NCBI RefSeq assembly: GCF_001552615.1
Contig: NZ_BCRN01000009.1
Span: 1 to 64,000, forward strand
Direction of reading: 5' to 3'
From: Millisia brevis NBRC 105863
Lineage (GTDB): Bacteria; Actinomycetota; Actinomycetes; Mycobacteriales; Mycobacteriaceae
Length of the DNA stretch: 64,000 bases
The notes under the pieces were generated by a model that saw only the letters and a program-made list of their open reading frames with translations, was not told the origin of the DNA and made no database searches. The translations under genes were made by a program, and so were the position numbers. This document shows, piece after piece, positions 1-6,667 of this stretch; position 1 is the stretch's first letter; every line of letters begins with the position of its first letter.

Positions 1-99
1 CTGAGCAACCCCCGGCCACTGCCGCGGTCTCGGACGGTACGTCCGGGGCTGCGGCAGTGGTGCGTTCCGGGGGCTTTCGGCTGCCGTACCCACCCCCTG

Positions 100-129
100 T
101 TGAAAACAGTTGTCATTCTCTTTTAGGAT
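100..129 (+). promoter_or_regulatory. Candidate promoter of the pacL1-ctpC operon
   Basis: A TTGAAA hexamer (100-105) is followed 18 bases later by TAGGAT (124-129), a plausible sigma-70-type promoter about 90 bases before the first gene. The spacer holds TGAAAACAGTTGTCATT, a loosely palindromic AT-rich patch in GC-rich DNA that could be a metalloregulator operator. This is inferred from motifs only. Confidence 0.4.
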
Positions 130-220
130 CGGCGGGGCTTGCGGAGCAGGGCTACCCTGGAGAAATTTCCAGTGTTCGCACCGGCGACGCGGGTATCCGC
201 AGGGACGAAGGAGCGCGCTC

Positions 221-502
221 ATGGGTTGGCATGTGGTGTTGACGAAGGCGGCCGCGACGGTGGCCACGGGCGCGGTCGGGGCCGCCGCCTACGACGCGCT
301 TCGGCGGGCGGCGCGATCGGCGCCGGTCCGTGAGGCGACCGTCACCGCGACGTCATGGGGATTGCGCGGCGTCCGCAAGGCGGAGGAAAGCGCCGAGCGC
401 AGTCGCCTCGCCATCGGGGACATCGTCGCCGAGGCGCGCGAACGCATCGGCGAGGAGGCACCGCCACCGACGGCGACCGTCGGACACGACCACGATCACT
501 GA
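221..502 (+). CDS. pacL1: DUF1490 / PacL1-like metal chaperone of a P-type ATPase
   Basis: Small 93-residue protein with an N-terminal hydrophobic stretch (about residues 5-25, Ala/Val/Gly-rich), a helical basic middle, and a C-terminal histidine/aspartate tail ending HDHDH. Length, layout and position directly before a CtpC-like ATPase match mycobacterial Rv3269 (PacL1). PacL1 is a DUF1490 membrane protein reported to assemble metal-efflux platforms with CtpC and to bind zinc through its C-terminal Asp/His motif. The ATG at 221 was chosen because GAAGGAG lies just upstream and the membrane segment then begins at the N-terminus; longer in-frame starts add unrelated residues. The ATPase starts 12 bases after its stop, so the two are almost certainly co-transcribed. 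Metal specificity (zinc) is inferred from the family. Confidence 0.8.
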   Translation: MGWHVVLTKAAATVATGAVGAAAYDALRRAARSAPVREATVTATSWGLRGVRKAEESAERSRLAIGDIVAEARERIGEEAPPPTATVGHDHDH

Positions 503-514
503 GCGGTCGGCGAG

Positions 515-2767
515 ATGGTGACAACCATCCATCCGGCCGACTCCCCCGCCGATACCTCCGGGCCGATCTCCGCGTCACCGGCGATCGTGTCCTGTGCGGC
601 CGGTCGGCTGCGGACCACGGTGCCCGGCCTGCGCGGCGACCCGGCACGGGCGGTGGCGATCGAGGACGCTGTCGAGACGCTGCCGGGAGTCCGTGTGGTG
701 CACGCCTATCCGCGCACCGGGGCGGTGGTCGTCTGGTATTCGCCGACCCGCGGCGATGTCGAGGGGATCGTGGCGACGATCCGGGACGCGATCGCGCAGA
801 CCCCGGCCCGGCTGCCCGCCACCCGTTCGCCCCGCTCGGCCGATGTCAACAATGGCGAGATCCTGCGGATGGCCGTGGGAGGCGCGGCTCTCGCCCTGCT
901 CGGGATCCGTCGCTATTCGCTGCTGCGGCCACCACTGCTCGGCCCGACCAGCCGTCTCTTCGCCACCGGCGCCACCATTTTCACCGGCTACCCCTTCCTG
1001 CGCGGCGCGCTGCGCGCCCTGCGGAAGGGAGACTCGGCGGGGACCGATCTGCTGGTGTCCGCGGCGACCGTCGCGAGCCTCGTGCTGCGGGAGAACGTCG
1101 TCGCTCTCACGGTGCTGTGGCTACTCAATATCGGCGAGTACCTGCAGGATCTCACCCTGCGCCGCACCCGCCGCGCGATCGCCGATCTGCTCTCCGGGGC
1201 CCGCGATACCGCCTGGGTGCGCCTGCCCGACGGCGTCGAGATCCAGGTGAGCACCGGCGATCTCGCGGTCGGCGACATCGTGCTGATCCACGAGCAGGTG
1301 GTGGCCGCGGTCGACGGCGAGGTCGTCGAGGGCGAGGCGATCGTCGATCAGTCGGCTATCACCGGCGAGACCCTGCCGGTGGCGGTGCACGTCGGCAGCG
1401 TCATCCACGCGGGCAGCGTCGTGCTGCGTGGCCGGATCGCCGTGCGGGCCGGTGCGGTCGGCGCGCAGACCGCGATCGGGCGGATCATCGCGCGGGTCGA
1501 GGAGGAGCAGCGGGACCGGGCGCCGATCCAGACGGTCGGCGAAAGCTTCTCGCGCCGTTTTGTCCCCGCGTCGTTCCTGCTGTCCGCGGCCACCCTGCTG
1601 GTGACCCGCGATGTGCGGCGGGCGATGACGATGCTGCTGGTCGCCTGCCCCTGCGCGGTCGGGCTGGCGACGCCGACCGCGATCAGCGCGGCGATCGGCA
1701 ACGGCGCGCGGCGCGGCATTCTCATCAAGGGCGGCTACCACCTGGAACGGGCGGCCGAGGTCGACGCGATCGTCTTCGACAAGACCGGCACGCTGACGCT
1801 CGGGCGTCCGGTGGTCACCAATATCGTGTCCTTCCAAGACGACTGGCGGCCCGAGCAGGTTCTCGCCTACGCGGCGAGTTCGGAGATCCACTCGCGGCAT
1901 CCGTTGGCGGAAGCGGTGATCCGGTCGACCGAGGAGCGGCATATCGCCATCCCGCCGCACGAGGACTGCGAGGTGCTGGTCGGCCTGGGGATGCGTACCC
2001 GCGCCGACGGGCGCATCCTGCTGCTCGGCAGCCCGGCGCTGCTCGAGCGGGAGCAGGTGACGGTACCGCCGGACGCACGGATCTGGGTGGATCGGCTCCG
2101 TCGCGACGCCGAAACCCCGCTGCTCCTGGCGGTGGATGGGCACTTGGTCGGGCTGATCAGTCTCCGGGATCAGGTGCGCGAGGAGTCCGCCGAGATCGTG
2201 GAGCAGTTGCGGCGCAGCGGTGTTCGCCGCATCGTGATGTTGACCGGCGATCACCCGGAGACCGCGTGGGCGGTCGCCGAACAACTGGGCATCACCGAAT
2301 GGCAGGCGCAGGTGATGCCGGAGGACAAGCTCGAGGTGGTCCATCGGCTGCGCGACGAGGGCTACGTGGTGGCGGTGGTCGGCGACGGGGTCAACGACGC
2401 CCCGGCGCTCGCGGCGGCGGATATCGGCATCGCCATGGGGATCGGCGGCACCGACGTCGCCGTCGAGACCGCGGACATGGCATTGTCCGGCGACGACCTG
2501 CGCCGGCTGCTGGATATTCGATCGCTGGGCGCGCGGACGGTCTCGACGATCCGGCAGAACTACGCGATGTCGATCGCCGTCAACGCCGCCGGCCTGGTGA
2601 TCGGCGCGGGTGGCGCGCTGTCGCCCGTGCTGGCGGCGATCCTGCACAACGCGTCCTCGGTCGCCGTCGTCGGCAACAGTTCCCGACTGATCCGCTTCGA
2701 GGTACCGCCCGGCTCACGCACGACCCGGTCTACGCCCTCCATCAATATTGATAACGGTTTTCATTAG
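515..2767 (+). CDS. ctpC: P1B-type metal-transporting ATPase, CtpC-like
   Basis: A 750-residue membrane ATPase that would export a transition metal (Zn2+ by analogy with CtpC; Mn2+ has also been proposed). Visible motifs in order: an N-terminal HMA-like fold without a CxxC pair (a single Cys in VSCAAG), the actuator motif TGET, the intramembrane CPC motif (ACPCAVG), the phosphorylation site DKTGTLT, the P1B-specific HP dipeptide (SRHPLAEA) and the hinge GDGVNDAP. The CtpC family is about 720 residues, so this is full length. It follows pacL1 by 12 bases. The last codons overlap a Zur-like palindrome that belongs to the next gene. The metal is not determined by sequence. Confidence 0.88.
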   Translation: MVTTIHPADSPADTSGPISASPAIVSCAAGRLRTTVPGLRGDPARAVAIEDAVETLPGVRVVHAYPRTGAVVVWYSPTRGDVEGIVATIRDAIAQTPARLPATRSPRSADVNNGEILRMAVGGAALALLGIRRYSLLRPPLLGPTSRLFATGATIFTGYPFLRGALRALRKGDSAGTDLLVSAATVASLVLRENVVALTVLWLLNIGEYLQDLTLRRTRRAIADLLSGARDTAWVRLPDGVEIQVSTGDLAVGDIVLIHEQVVAAVDGEVVEGEAIVDQSAITGETLPVAVHVGSVIHAGSVVLRGRIAVRAGAVGAQTAIGRIIARVEEEQRDRAPIQTVGESFSRRFVPASFLLSAATLLVTRDVRRAMTMLLVACPCAVGLATPTAISAAIGNGARRGILIKGGYHLERAAEVDAIVFDKTGTLTLGRPVVTNIVSFQDDWRPEQVLAYAASSEIHSRHPLAEAVIRSTEERHIAIPPHEDCEVLVGLGMRTRADGRILLLGSPALLEREQVTVPPDARIWVDRLRRDAETPLLLAVDGHLVGLISLRDQVREESAEIVEQLRRSGVRRIVMLTGDHPETAWAVAEQLGITEWQAQVMPEDKLEVVHRLRDEGYVVAVVGDGVNDAPALAAADIGIAMGIGGTDVAVETADMALSGDDLRRLLDIRSLGARTVSTIRQNYAMSIAVNAAGLVIGAGGALSPVLAAILHNASSVAVVGNSSRLIRFEVPPGSRTTRSTPSINIDNGFH
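2747..2766 (+). promoter_or_regulatory. Zur-box-like operator in front of rpsN
   Basis: The sequence ATTGATAACGGTTTTCATTA is an imperfect palindrome close to the actinobacterial Zur operator core (TGAxAATxxTTTTCA-type). It lies 44 bases upstream of a zinc-independent S14 gene, a classic Zur target, and inside the last codons of ctpC. Binding is inferred. Confidence 0.6.
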
Positions 2768-2809
2768 CAGTACCATGGATGGATCGTAGAGACCCATCGA
2801 AGGATGTGC

Positions 2810-3115
2810 ATGGCCAAGAAGTCGAAGATCGCCCGGAACGAGCAGCGGCGCGAGGTCGTCGCCCGCTACGCCGAACGCCGGGCCGAGTTGAAGAAGATCA
2901 TCAGTTCCCCCGCGTCGACCGATCAGCAGCGCCAGGACGCCCAGCGCGAACTCGCCCGGCAGCCGCGCGACGCCAGCGCGGTGCGGGTACGCAATCGGGA
3001 CGCCATCGACGGCCGCCCGCGCGGACACCTGCGCAAGTTCGGGCTCTCCCGCGTGCGGGTGCGCGAACTCGTGCACGACGGTCAGTTGCCGGGCGTGCGC
3101 AAGTCGAGCTGGTAG
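2810..3115 (+). CDS. rpsN: 30S ribosomal protein S14, zinc-independent paralogue
   Basis: A 101-residue S14 beginning [14 protein letters not shown] and ending in the conserved [11 protein letters not shown]. It has no CxxC...CxxC zinc ribbon, so it is the long C-minus form that replaces the zinc-binding S14 when zinc is scarce. In Mycobacteriales these alternative ribosomal proteins are usually repressed by Zur, which agrees with the operator-like palindrome just upstream. The ATG at 2810 has AAGG 6 bases upstream; an in-frame ATG 6 bases earlier would add only Met-Cys. The last 40 codons are duplicated at 5142-5261. No rpmB or rpmG neighbours are present, which is unusual for such Zur regulons. 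Confidence 0.93.
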   Translation: MAKKSKIARNEQRREVVARYAERRAELKKIISSPASTDQQRQDAQRELARQPRDASAVRVRNRDAIDGRPRGHLRKFGLSRVRVRELVHDGQLPGVRKSSW

Positions 3116-3215
3116 TCGGGAGCGCCGGACCGGTCCTGCCGGACATGCCCTAGCGTCATCCCTGCACGCCGCCGGCGAATGGTCCGAGCGGAACCCTCAC
3201 AGCCGAGGAGCAGCG

Positions 3216-4031
3216 ATGGCCGCGTCAATCACTCCGGGTACGCCGATCTGGGTCGACCTGGCGTCGTCCGACCCGGAGGCATCCAAGGCCTTCTATACCG
3301 AACTGTTCGGCTGGGAGTTCGAGGTCGGCGACCCGGCGTTCATGGGCTACACCAACGCCCTGTCCCTCGGGAAGCGCGTCGCCGGGCTCGGCCCGAATAT
3401 GGGCGCGGAACAGGGACAGCCCGACGCGTGGTCGGTCTACCTGGCCACCGACGACGCCGCCGAAACGGCGCGCAAGGTCCTCGCCGCCGGCGGCACGGTG
3501 CTCGCCGAGCCGATGGCGATCGGCGACCTCGGCACCATGGCCGTCTTCGTCGACTCGGCCGGCTCGGTGATCGGCGCCTGGCAGTCCGGCCTGCACACCG
3601 GCTTCGAGGTCGACTCCGAGCGGGATCCGGAGGCCACCAAGGCGGCGATCACGGCGGGCACCGAACTGCCGGTGCACGCGGTCTGGTTCGAGAACTACAC
3701 CCGCGATTGGGCAGCGGCGTCCGCTTTCTACCCGGCCGTCTTCGGCGGCTCCTGGACGTCGATGGGCGATACCGACGACTTCCGGTATGCGACGTTCACC
3801 GTCGATGGCGCCGAAGTGGCCGGGCAGATGGACGGCTCCCGGTTCCTGCCGCCCGGGGTTCCCTCCCATTGGGGTGTGTACTTCTCGGTCCCCGACACGA
3901 CAGCCGCCTTCGAGAAGGCGCTGACACTGGGCGCGACGCCGATTCAGGAACCCGCGGACTCGCCGTACGGCCGCATCGCCGCATTGTTCGATCCCACCGG
4001 CGCCGAATTCAAGCTGCACCAGGTGATCTGA
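3216..4031 (+). CDS. VOC family protein (two glyoxalase/bleomycin-resistance domains)
   Basis: A 271-residue protein with two vicinal-oxygen-chelate modules. The first (about residues 5-125) starts GTPIWVDLASSDPEASKAFY and contains FYTELFGWEF. The second (about 145-270) repeats the pattern with WFENYTRDW, FYPAVFGGSW and a closing DPTGAEFKLHQ. Such tandem VOC proteins are common in actinobacteria and their substrates are generally unknown (hydroxylases, dioxygenases or resistance proteins are possible). GAGGAG precedes the ATG at 3216. The gene stands alone, and its 3' end is overlapped on the opposite strand by a degenerate secreted-protein ORF. Confidence 0.88.
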   Translation: MAASITPGTPIWVDLASSDPEASKAFYTELFGWEFEVGDPAFMGYTNALSLGKRVAGLGPNMGAEQGQPDAWSVYLATDDAAETARKVLAAGGTVLAEPMAIGDLGTMAVFVDSAGSVIGAWQSGLHTGFEVDSERDPEATKAAITAGTELPVHAVWFENYTRDWAAASAFYPAVFGGSWTSMGDTDDFRYATFTVDGAEVAGQMDGSRFLPPGVPSHWGVYFSVPDTTAAFEKALTLGATPIQEPADSPYGRIAALFDPTGAEFKLHQVI

Positions 4032-4219
4032 ACACCATCGGCGACGGTTGCGCTTGCGCTACTCGGGCGCCTCTCCAGCAGATTCGGTAACCGCGCCCCC
4101 TGCAACGCGGAACCGGTGGTGCCCGGCGGGGGTTGGGCCACGGCCACACCCGTGCCGAGGAGCATCCCGCCGATAGCGATCGCCGACACGGCACACCCGG
4201 CGCCCAACCTCTGTCGCAT
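3944..4219 (-). pseudogene. Remnant of a small secreted protein
   Basis: A 91-codon reading frame that starts with a good Sec signal peptide (MRQRLGAGCAVSAIAIG..., cleavage near VAVAQP). It then shares the pattern TGSALQxARLxxxL with the neighbouring small secreted ORF at 4257-4565. After about 50 residues the similarity stops and the frame runs 88 bases antisense into the 3' end of the VOC gene, which suggests a frameshift or truncation. No function can be assigned. Confidence 0.4.
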
Positions 4220-4256
4220 GGAGATTACGCACCGCCCTTCGACTCGAGTACCGGAT

Positions 4257-4565
4257 TCACCAACACGTGCTGCCCGGCATGCCCATGCCGCCGTACGTCC
4301 GGTAGCAGTACTCGCCACCCGCCCCGGTGTTCAGCAGATTCAGGAAGAGCCATTCGTTGGTCGGCCCCGCCCCCTCGACCGAACCGGTCGACCCCAACAA
4401 CGACGAGTAGCCGGCGATATCCGTCAGCGCCTGAGCGATACGCGCCGATTGCAGCGCCGAGCCGGTCGACCCGACCGGCGGCGCCTCGTAGGCCTGCGCC
4501 GTAGCGGGCGCGACCACCCCGCCGACCGACGGCAAGACTTCTCGCACACGCTCGGGCGATGACAC
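4257..4565 (-). CDS. Small putative secreted protein, N-terminus uncertain
   Basis: About 100 residues with an ATAQA signal-cleavage-like site, a middle TGSALQSARIAQALTDIAGYS and a Cys-containing end (EYCYRTYGGMGMPGSTCW). The residues before ATAQA do not form a full hydrophobic signal peptide and the start is a weak GTG, so the 5' end may be decayed. The closing block is repeated in a broken copy at 27098-27174 next to groEL2. Family unknown; related to the remnant at 3944-4219 and probably to 4685-4906. Confidence 0.45.
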   Translation of the reverse strand: MSSPERVREVLPSVGGVVAPATAQAYEAPPVGSTGSALQSARIAQALTDIAGYSSLLGSTGSVEGAGPTNEWLFLNLLNTGAGGEYCYRTYGGMGMPGSTCW

Positions 4566-4684
4566 AACACGTTCCAGAGCGGGAGGGCGAGGACAATAGA
4601 TCCTTCGGCCATCTCTCCCGATCGTCTTGTGTCACCACCCGACCGGTGCGAAGGGTGACCTCGTCCGGCCCGGGTCCGGAAAGG

Positions 4685-4906
4685 TCAGCAGTACATGGTG
4701 AGGCTGGGGCCGAGTCCGCTGTATCCCGGAAGGATGCAGGGGCGCCACGCAGAGGAGCCGGCGGACAACAGATTCCCGAACAGTTGAGCGGAACCCGTAT
4801 CGATGGTCGGTATCGGCTGGGCCTGCGCCGATCCCGGCACCGCCACCCCGATCGACACGGCCGCCGCGGCCACGATCCCGGCCAACACACCACGCTTCGA
4901 CATCAT
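4685..4906 (-). CDS. Small secreted protein
   Basis: A 73-residue protein with a clear Sec signal peptide ([21 protein letters not shown]..., likely cleavage after GSAQA). The mature part is about 45 residues with two cysteines, the second as the final residue (SLTMYC). The layout resembles the two neighbouring ORFs: short, exported, C-terminal Cys/aromatic end. No known domain is recognised. It lies 90 bases from the duplicated segment that flanks the defence island. Confidence 0.6.
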   Translation of the reverse strand: MMSKRGVLAGIVAAAAVSIGVAVPGSAQAQPIPTIDTGSAQLFGNLLSAGSSAWRPCILPGYSGLGPSLTMYC

Positions 4907-4997
4907 CCACTCCCGTCACAAATCCGGACCATTCGGACGGTATGTCGCAGAGCCTGGCGGCCCCGTTACGTCGGCGGGGCGAGGCAGGGCCCGGGGC

Positions 4998-5137
4998 CGG
5001 CCAATGATCTGCAGGAGCGGGGAGGCGAGGAGATCATGTCCTCGGCAACTCTGTGCGGAAGACGATTGCACACGTCGCCGGCCCCGAACAGCCGAAAGGC
5101 CGGCCACCACGAGGGTGACCGGCCTTCCGGTACTACA
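4998..5137. repeat. Left copy of the direct repeat flanking the defence island
   Basis: This stretch matches 27292-27435 with scattered mismatches and one or two small indels. Shared blocks include GGAGGCGAGGAGAT, CTCTGTGCGGAAGA or close variants, ATTGCACACGTC and the entire hairpin with its loop. The match ends at TACTACAGGT, exactly where an S14 gene fragment begins. Together with the match of 4251-4324 to 27098-27174 it brackets the operon and CRISPR locus between them. Confidence 0.8.
5092..5130. terminator. Hairpin copied from the groEL2 terminator
   Basis: Twelve-base arms (5092-5103 and 5119-5130, one mismatch) around the same 15-base loop as the hairpin behind groEL2 (27387-27425). 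Here it lies downstream of the five-gene minus-strand operon and could end its transcription. It has no U-tract. Confidence 0.55.
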
Positions 5138-5141
5138 GGTC

Positions 5142-5261
5142 CGGGATGCCATCGACAGCCGCCCGCGCGGACACCTGCGCAAGTTCGGACTCTCCCGCGT
5201 GCGGGTGCGCGAACTCGTGCACGACGGCCAGTTGCCGGGCGTCCGCAAGTCGAGCTGGTAA
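5142..5261 (+). pseudogene. Detached 3' fragment of rpsN (S14)
   Basis: About 39 codons reading [18 protein letters not shown]...PGVRKSSW-stop, nearly identical to the C-terminus of the intact S14 at 2810-3115, including some sequence past the stop. It has no start, no ribosome-binding site and is fused directly to the duplicated hairpin segment, so it is a non-functional duplication scar. Confidence 0.85.
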
Positions 5262-5294
5262 TCGGGAGTGCCGGATTCGGCGACCGTCCGAGAC

Positions 5295-5786
5295 TCAGCG
5301 GAAGGCGCTGCCCTTCTCGGCGAGCGCGCGGACGCGTTCGACGGTCCAGTCGACCAGCACCTTCTGGCTCCGCTTGCGACTGGTCTCCTTGTGGGTGTCG
5401 ATCTCCTGTTCGGCGATGATGTCGCGCAACTGGTCGATCGTCAGCCCCACCAGCCGCCGCTCGAGCTCTTGCGGGCCGGATTCCCGGTACACCACGAACG
5501 GATCGAAGGCCCCCGGCTGACGAACGACCTTCGCCCGCGCCGGCGCCCGCTTGCGCGGCGCAGGGGCCGGCGACGGTGGACCGGCCGCCTCGCCGCCTGC
5601 GACGGCCGACTGCGCGGCAGCCACGAGCGCCTTCGCGAATCGGGGCGTGCGGGCAGCTTCCTCGGCCACGACCTGCAGGACGGAGTTCAGCAGGGCGCCG
5701 GCCTGCGGGCTCGCGTCGAACAGCCGTAGCAGCGCGCCCTCGGTTTCCTTGACCGCCACCCGGGCGGCCCCATCGATCTCGGTCAC
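5295..5786 (-). CDS. Small ParA-linked protein, last gene of the Z1 operon
   Basis: A 163-residue protein of unknown function. The N-terminal half (1-65) is helical and followed by a Pro/Ala/Arg-rich basic linker (about 66-90, PSPAPAPRKRAPARAK). The C-terminal half (about 92-163) is a compact helical domain with the pattern DPFVVYRESG...LVGLTIDQLRDIIAEQ...VERVRALAEKGSAFR. Comparable domains accompany ParA proteins in other actinobacteria, but I cannot name the family. Its ATG overlaps the stop of the ParA gene by 4 bases (ATGA), so translation is coupled. A ParB-like or adaptor role is inferred from position and the basic linker. Confidence 0.8.
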   Translation of the reverse strand: MTEIDGAARVAVKETEGALLRLFDASPQAGALLNSVLQVVAEEAARTPRFAKALVAAAQSAVAGGEAAGPPSPAPAPRKRAPARAKVVRQPGAFDPFVVYRESGPQELERRLVGLTIDQLRDIIAEQEIDTHKETSRKRSQKVLVDWTVERVRALAEKGSAFR

Positions 5787-6637
5787 AGCTTGCTCTCCGC
5801 TTCGGTCATGATCTGCCGGGTGATGTCCTCGAGCTGGTCGTACTGCCCCTGGGTGCCGTACTTCCCCTTCAATGTGCCCAGCTCCCGGAATTCCGCGGCC
5901 GCGGCGATCTGGTTCGATTCGTTCAGGTAGACGGGTAGCACGTTCTGAATCGTCGGATCGCGGCGCAGGTTGCGCACCGTGGTCTTGTGGATCGCCGAGT
6001 TCGCCTTGTATTTCGTGATCACCAGACCCAACTCGACGATCCGTCGCCCGATCACCTCCGAGAACTCCCGGACGACCTTCTGCAACTGCGGGATTCCGTA
6101 AGTGGACAACACATCCGGGATCGTCGGCATGATGTAGCCATCGGCGACCGCGAGACCGTTACGGGTGATCGGGCCGACATTGGGCGGGCAGTCGATCAGG
6201 ACATAGTCGTAGTAGTCGATCACCGGGGCGATCGCGTCCCGAAGGATGTACATCGCGGCGTCCGGCGTACCCAGCCGCACACGCAGCGCGGAGATCTGCT
6301 CCTGCAACTCGATCAGGTCGAGGGAGGAGGCGAGCAGATCGACGCTGGTCACCTTCCGCACCGGCGAAACCCGGTGCTGGATCGCCTCCTGGATGTCGAA
6401 GGTGGAGGTGCCCTCGACCGCGTCCCGAAATGCGGTGGCGAGAGTACGGCCGGTCCGGTTGAGCTCGAGCCAGTCGTCTTCGCTGATCATCATCGTGGTC
6501 AGGTTGATTTGCGAGTCGAGGTCGATCAGCAGCACCTTCTGGCCGAACTTCGCCGACATGATTTCGGCGAGAGCCGCCGTGACGGTCGTCTTGCCGACGC
6601 CGCCCTTCAGATTGATCGTGGCCAGTACCTTCGCCAT
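5783..6637 (-). CDS. ParA/MinD-family ATPase of the Z1 operon
   Basis: A 284-residue Walker-type ATPase. The deviant Walker A motif is KGGVGKTT at residues 12-19, with switch I/A' DLDSQINLTT near 40 and Walker B-like YVLIDCPPNVGP near 140. A complete C-terminal domain follows. ParA proteins form ATP-dependent dimers on DNA and position plasmids, chromosomes or protein assemblies. No parS or ParB is visible, and the gene sits inside an operon with Z1 and GHKL ATPases, so a role in this putative defence complex is more likely than plasmid partition. It follows the Z1 gene by 30 bases, with GGAGAGGAG immediately before the start. Confidence 0.92.
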   Translation of the reverse strand: MAKVLATINLKGGVGKTTVTAALAEIMSAKFGQKVLLIDLDSQINLTTMMISEDDWLELNRTGRTLATAFRDAVEGTSTFDIQEAIQHRVSPVRKVTSVDLLASSLDLIELQEQISALRVRLGTPDAAMYILRDAIAPVIDYYDYVLIDCPPNVGPITRNGLAVADGYIMPTIPDVLSTYGIPQLQKVVREFSEVIGRRIVELGLVITKYKANSAIHKTTVRNLRRDPTIQNVLPVYLNESNQIAAAAEFRELGTLKGKYGTQGQYDQLEDITRQIMTEAESKL

Positions 6638-6667
6638 CGGCCGGTGCTCCTCTCCGCCTCGGTTCGA

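Noticed and set aside
355-2751. 798-codon frame overlapping ctpC
   Set aside because: Arg/Gly/Asp-rich shadow of the high-GC ctpC gene, which has all P-type ATPase motifs in another frame.
5783-6637. ParA as evidence of a plasmid or chromosome partition locus
   Set aside because: No ParB, parS repeats or replication gene nearby, and the gene is embedded in the Z1 operon.
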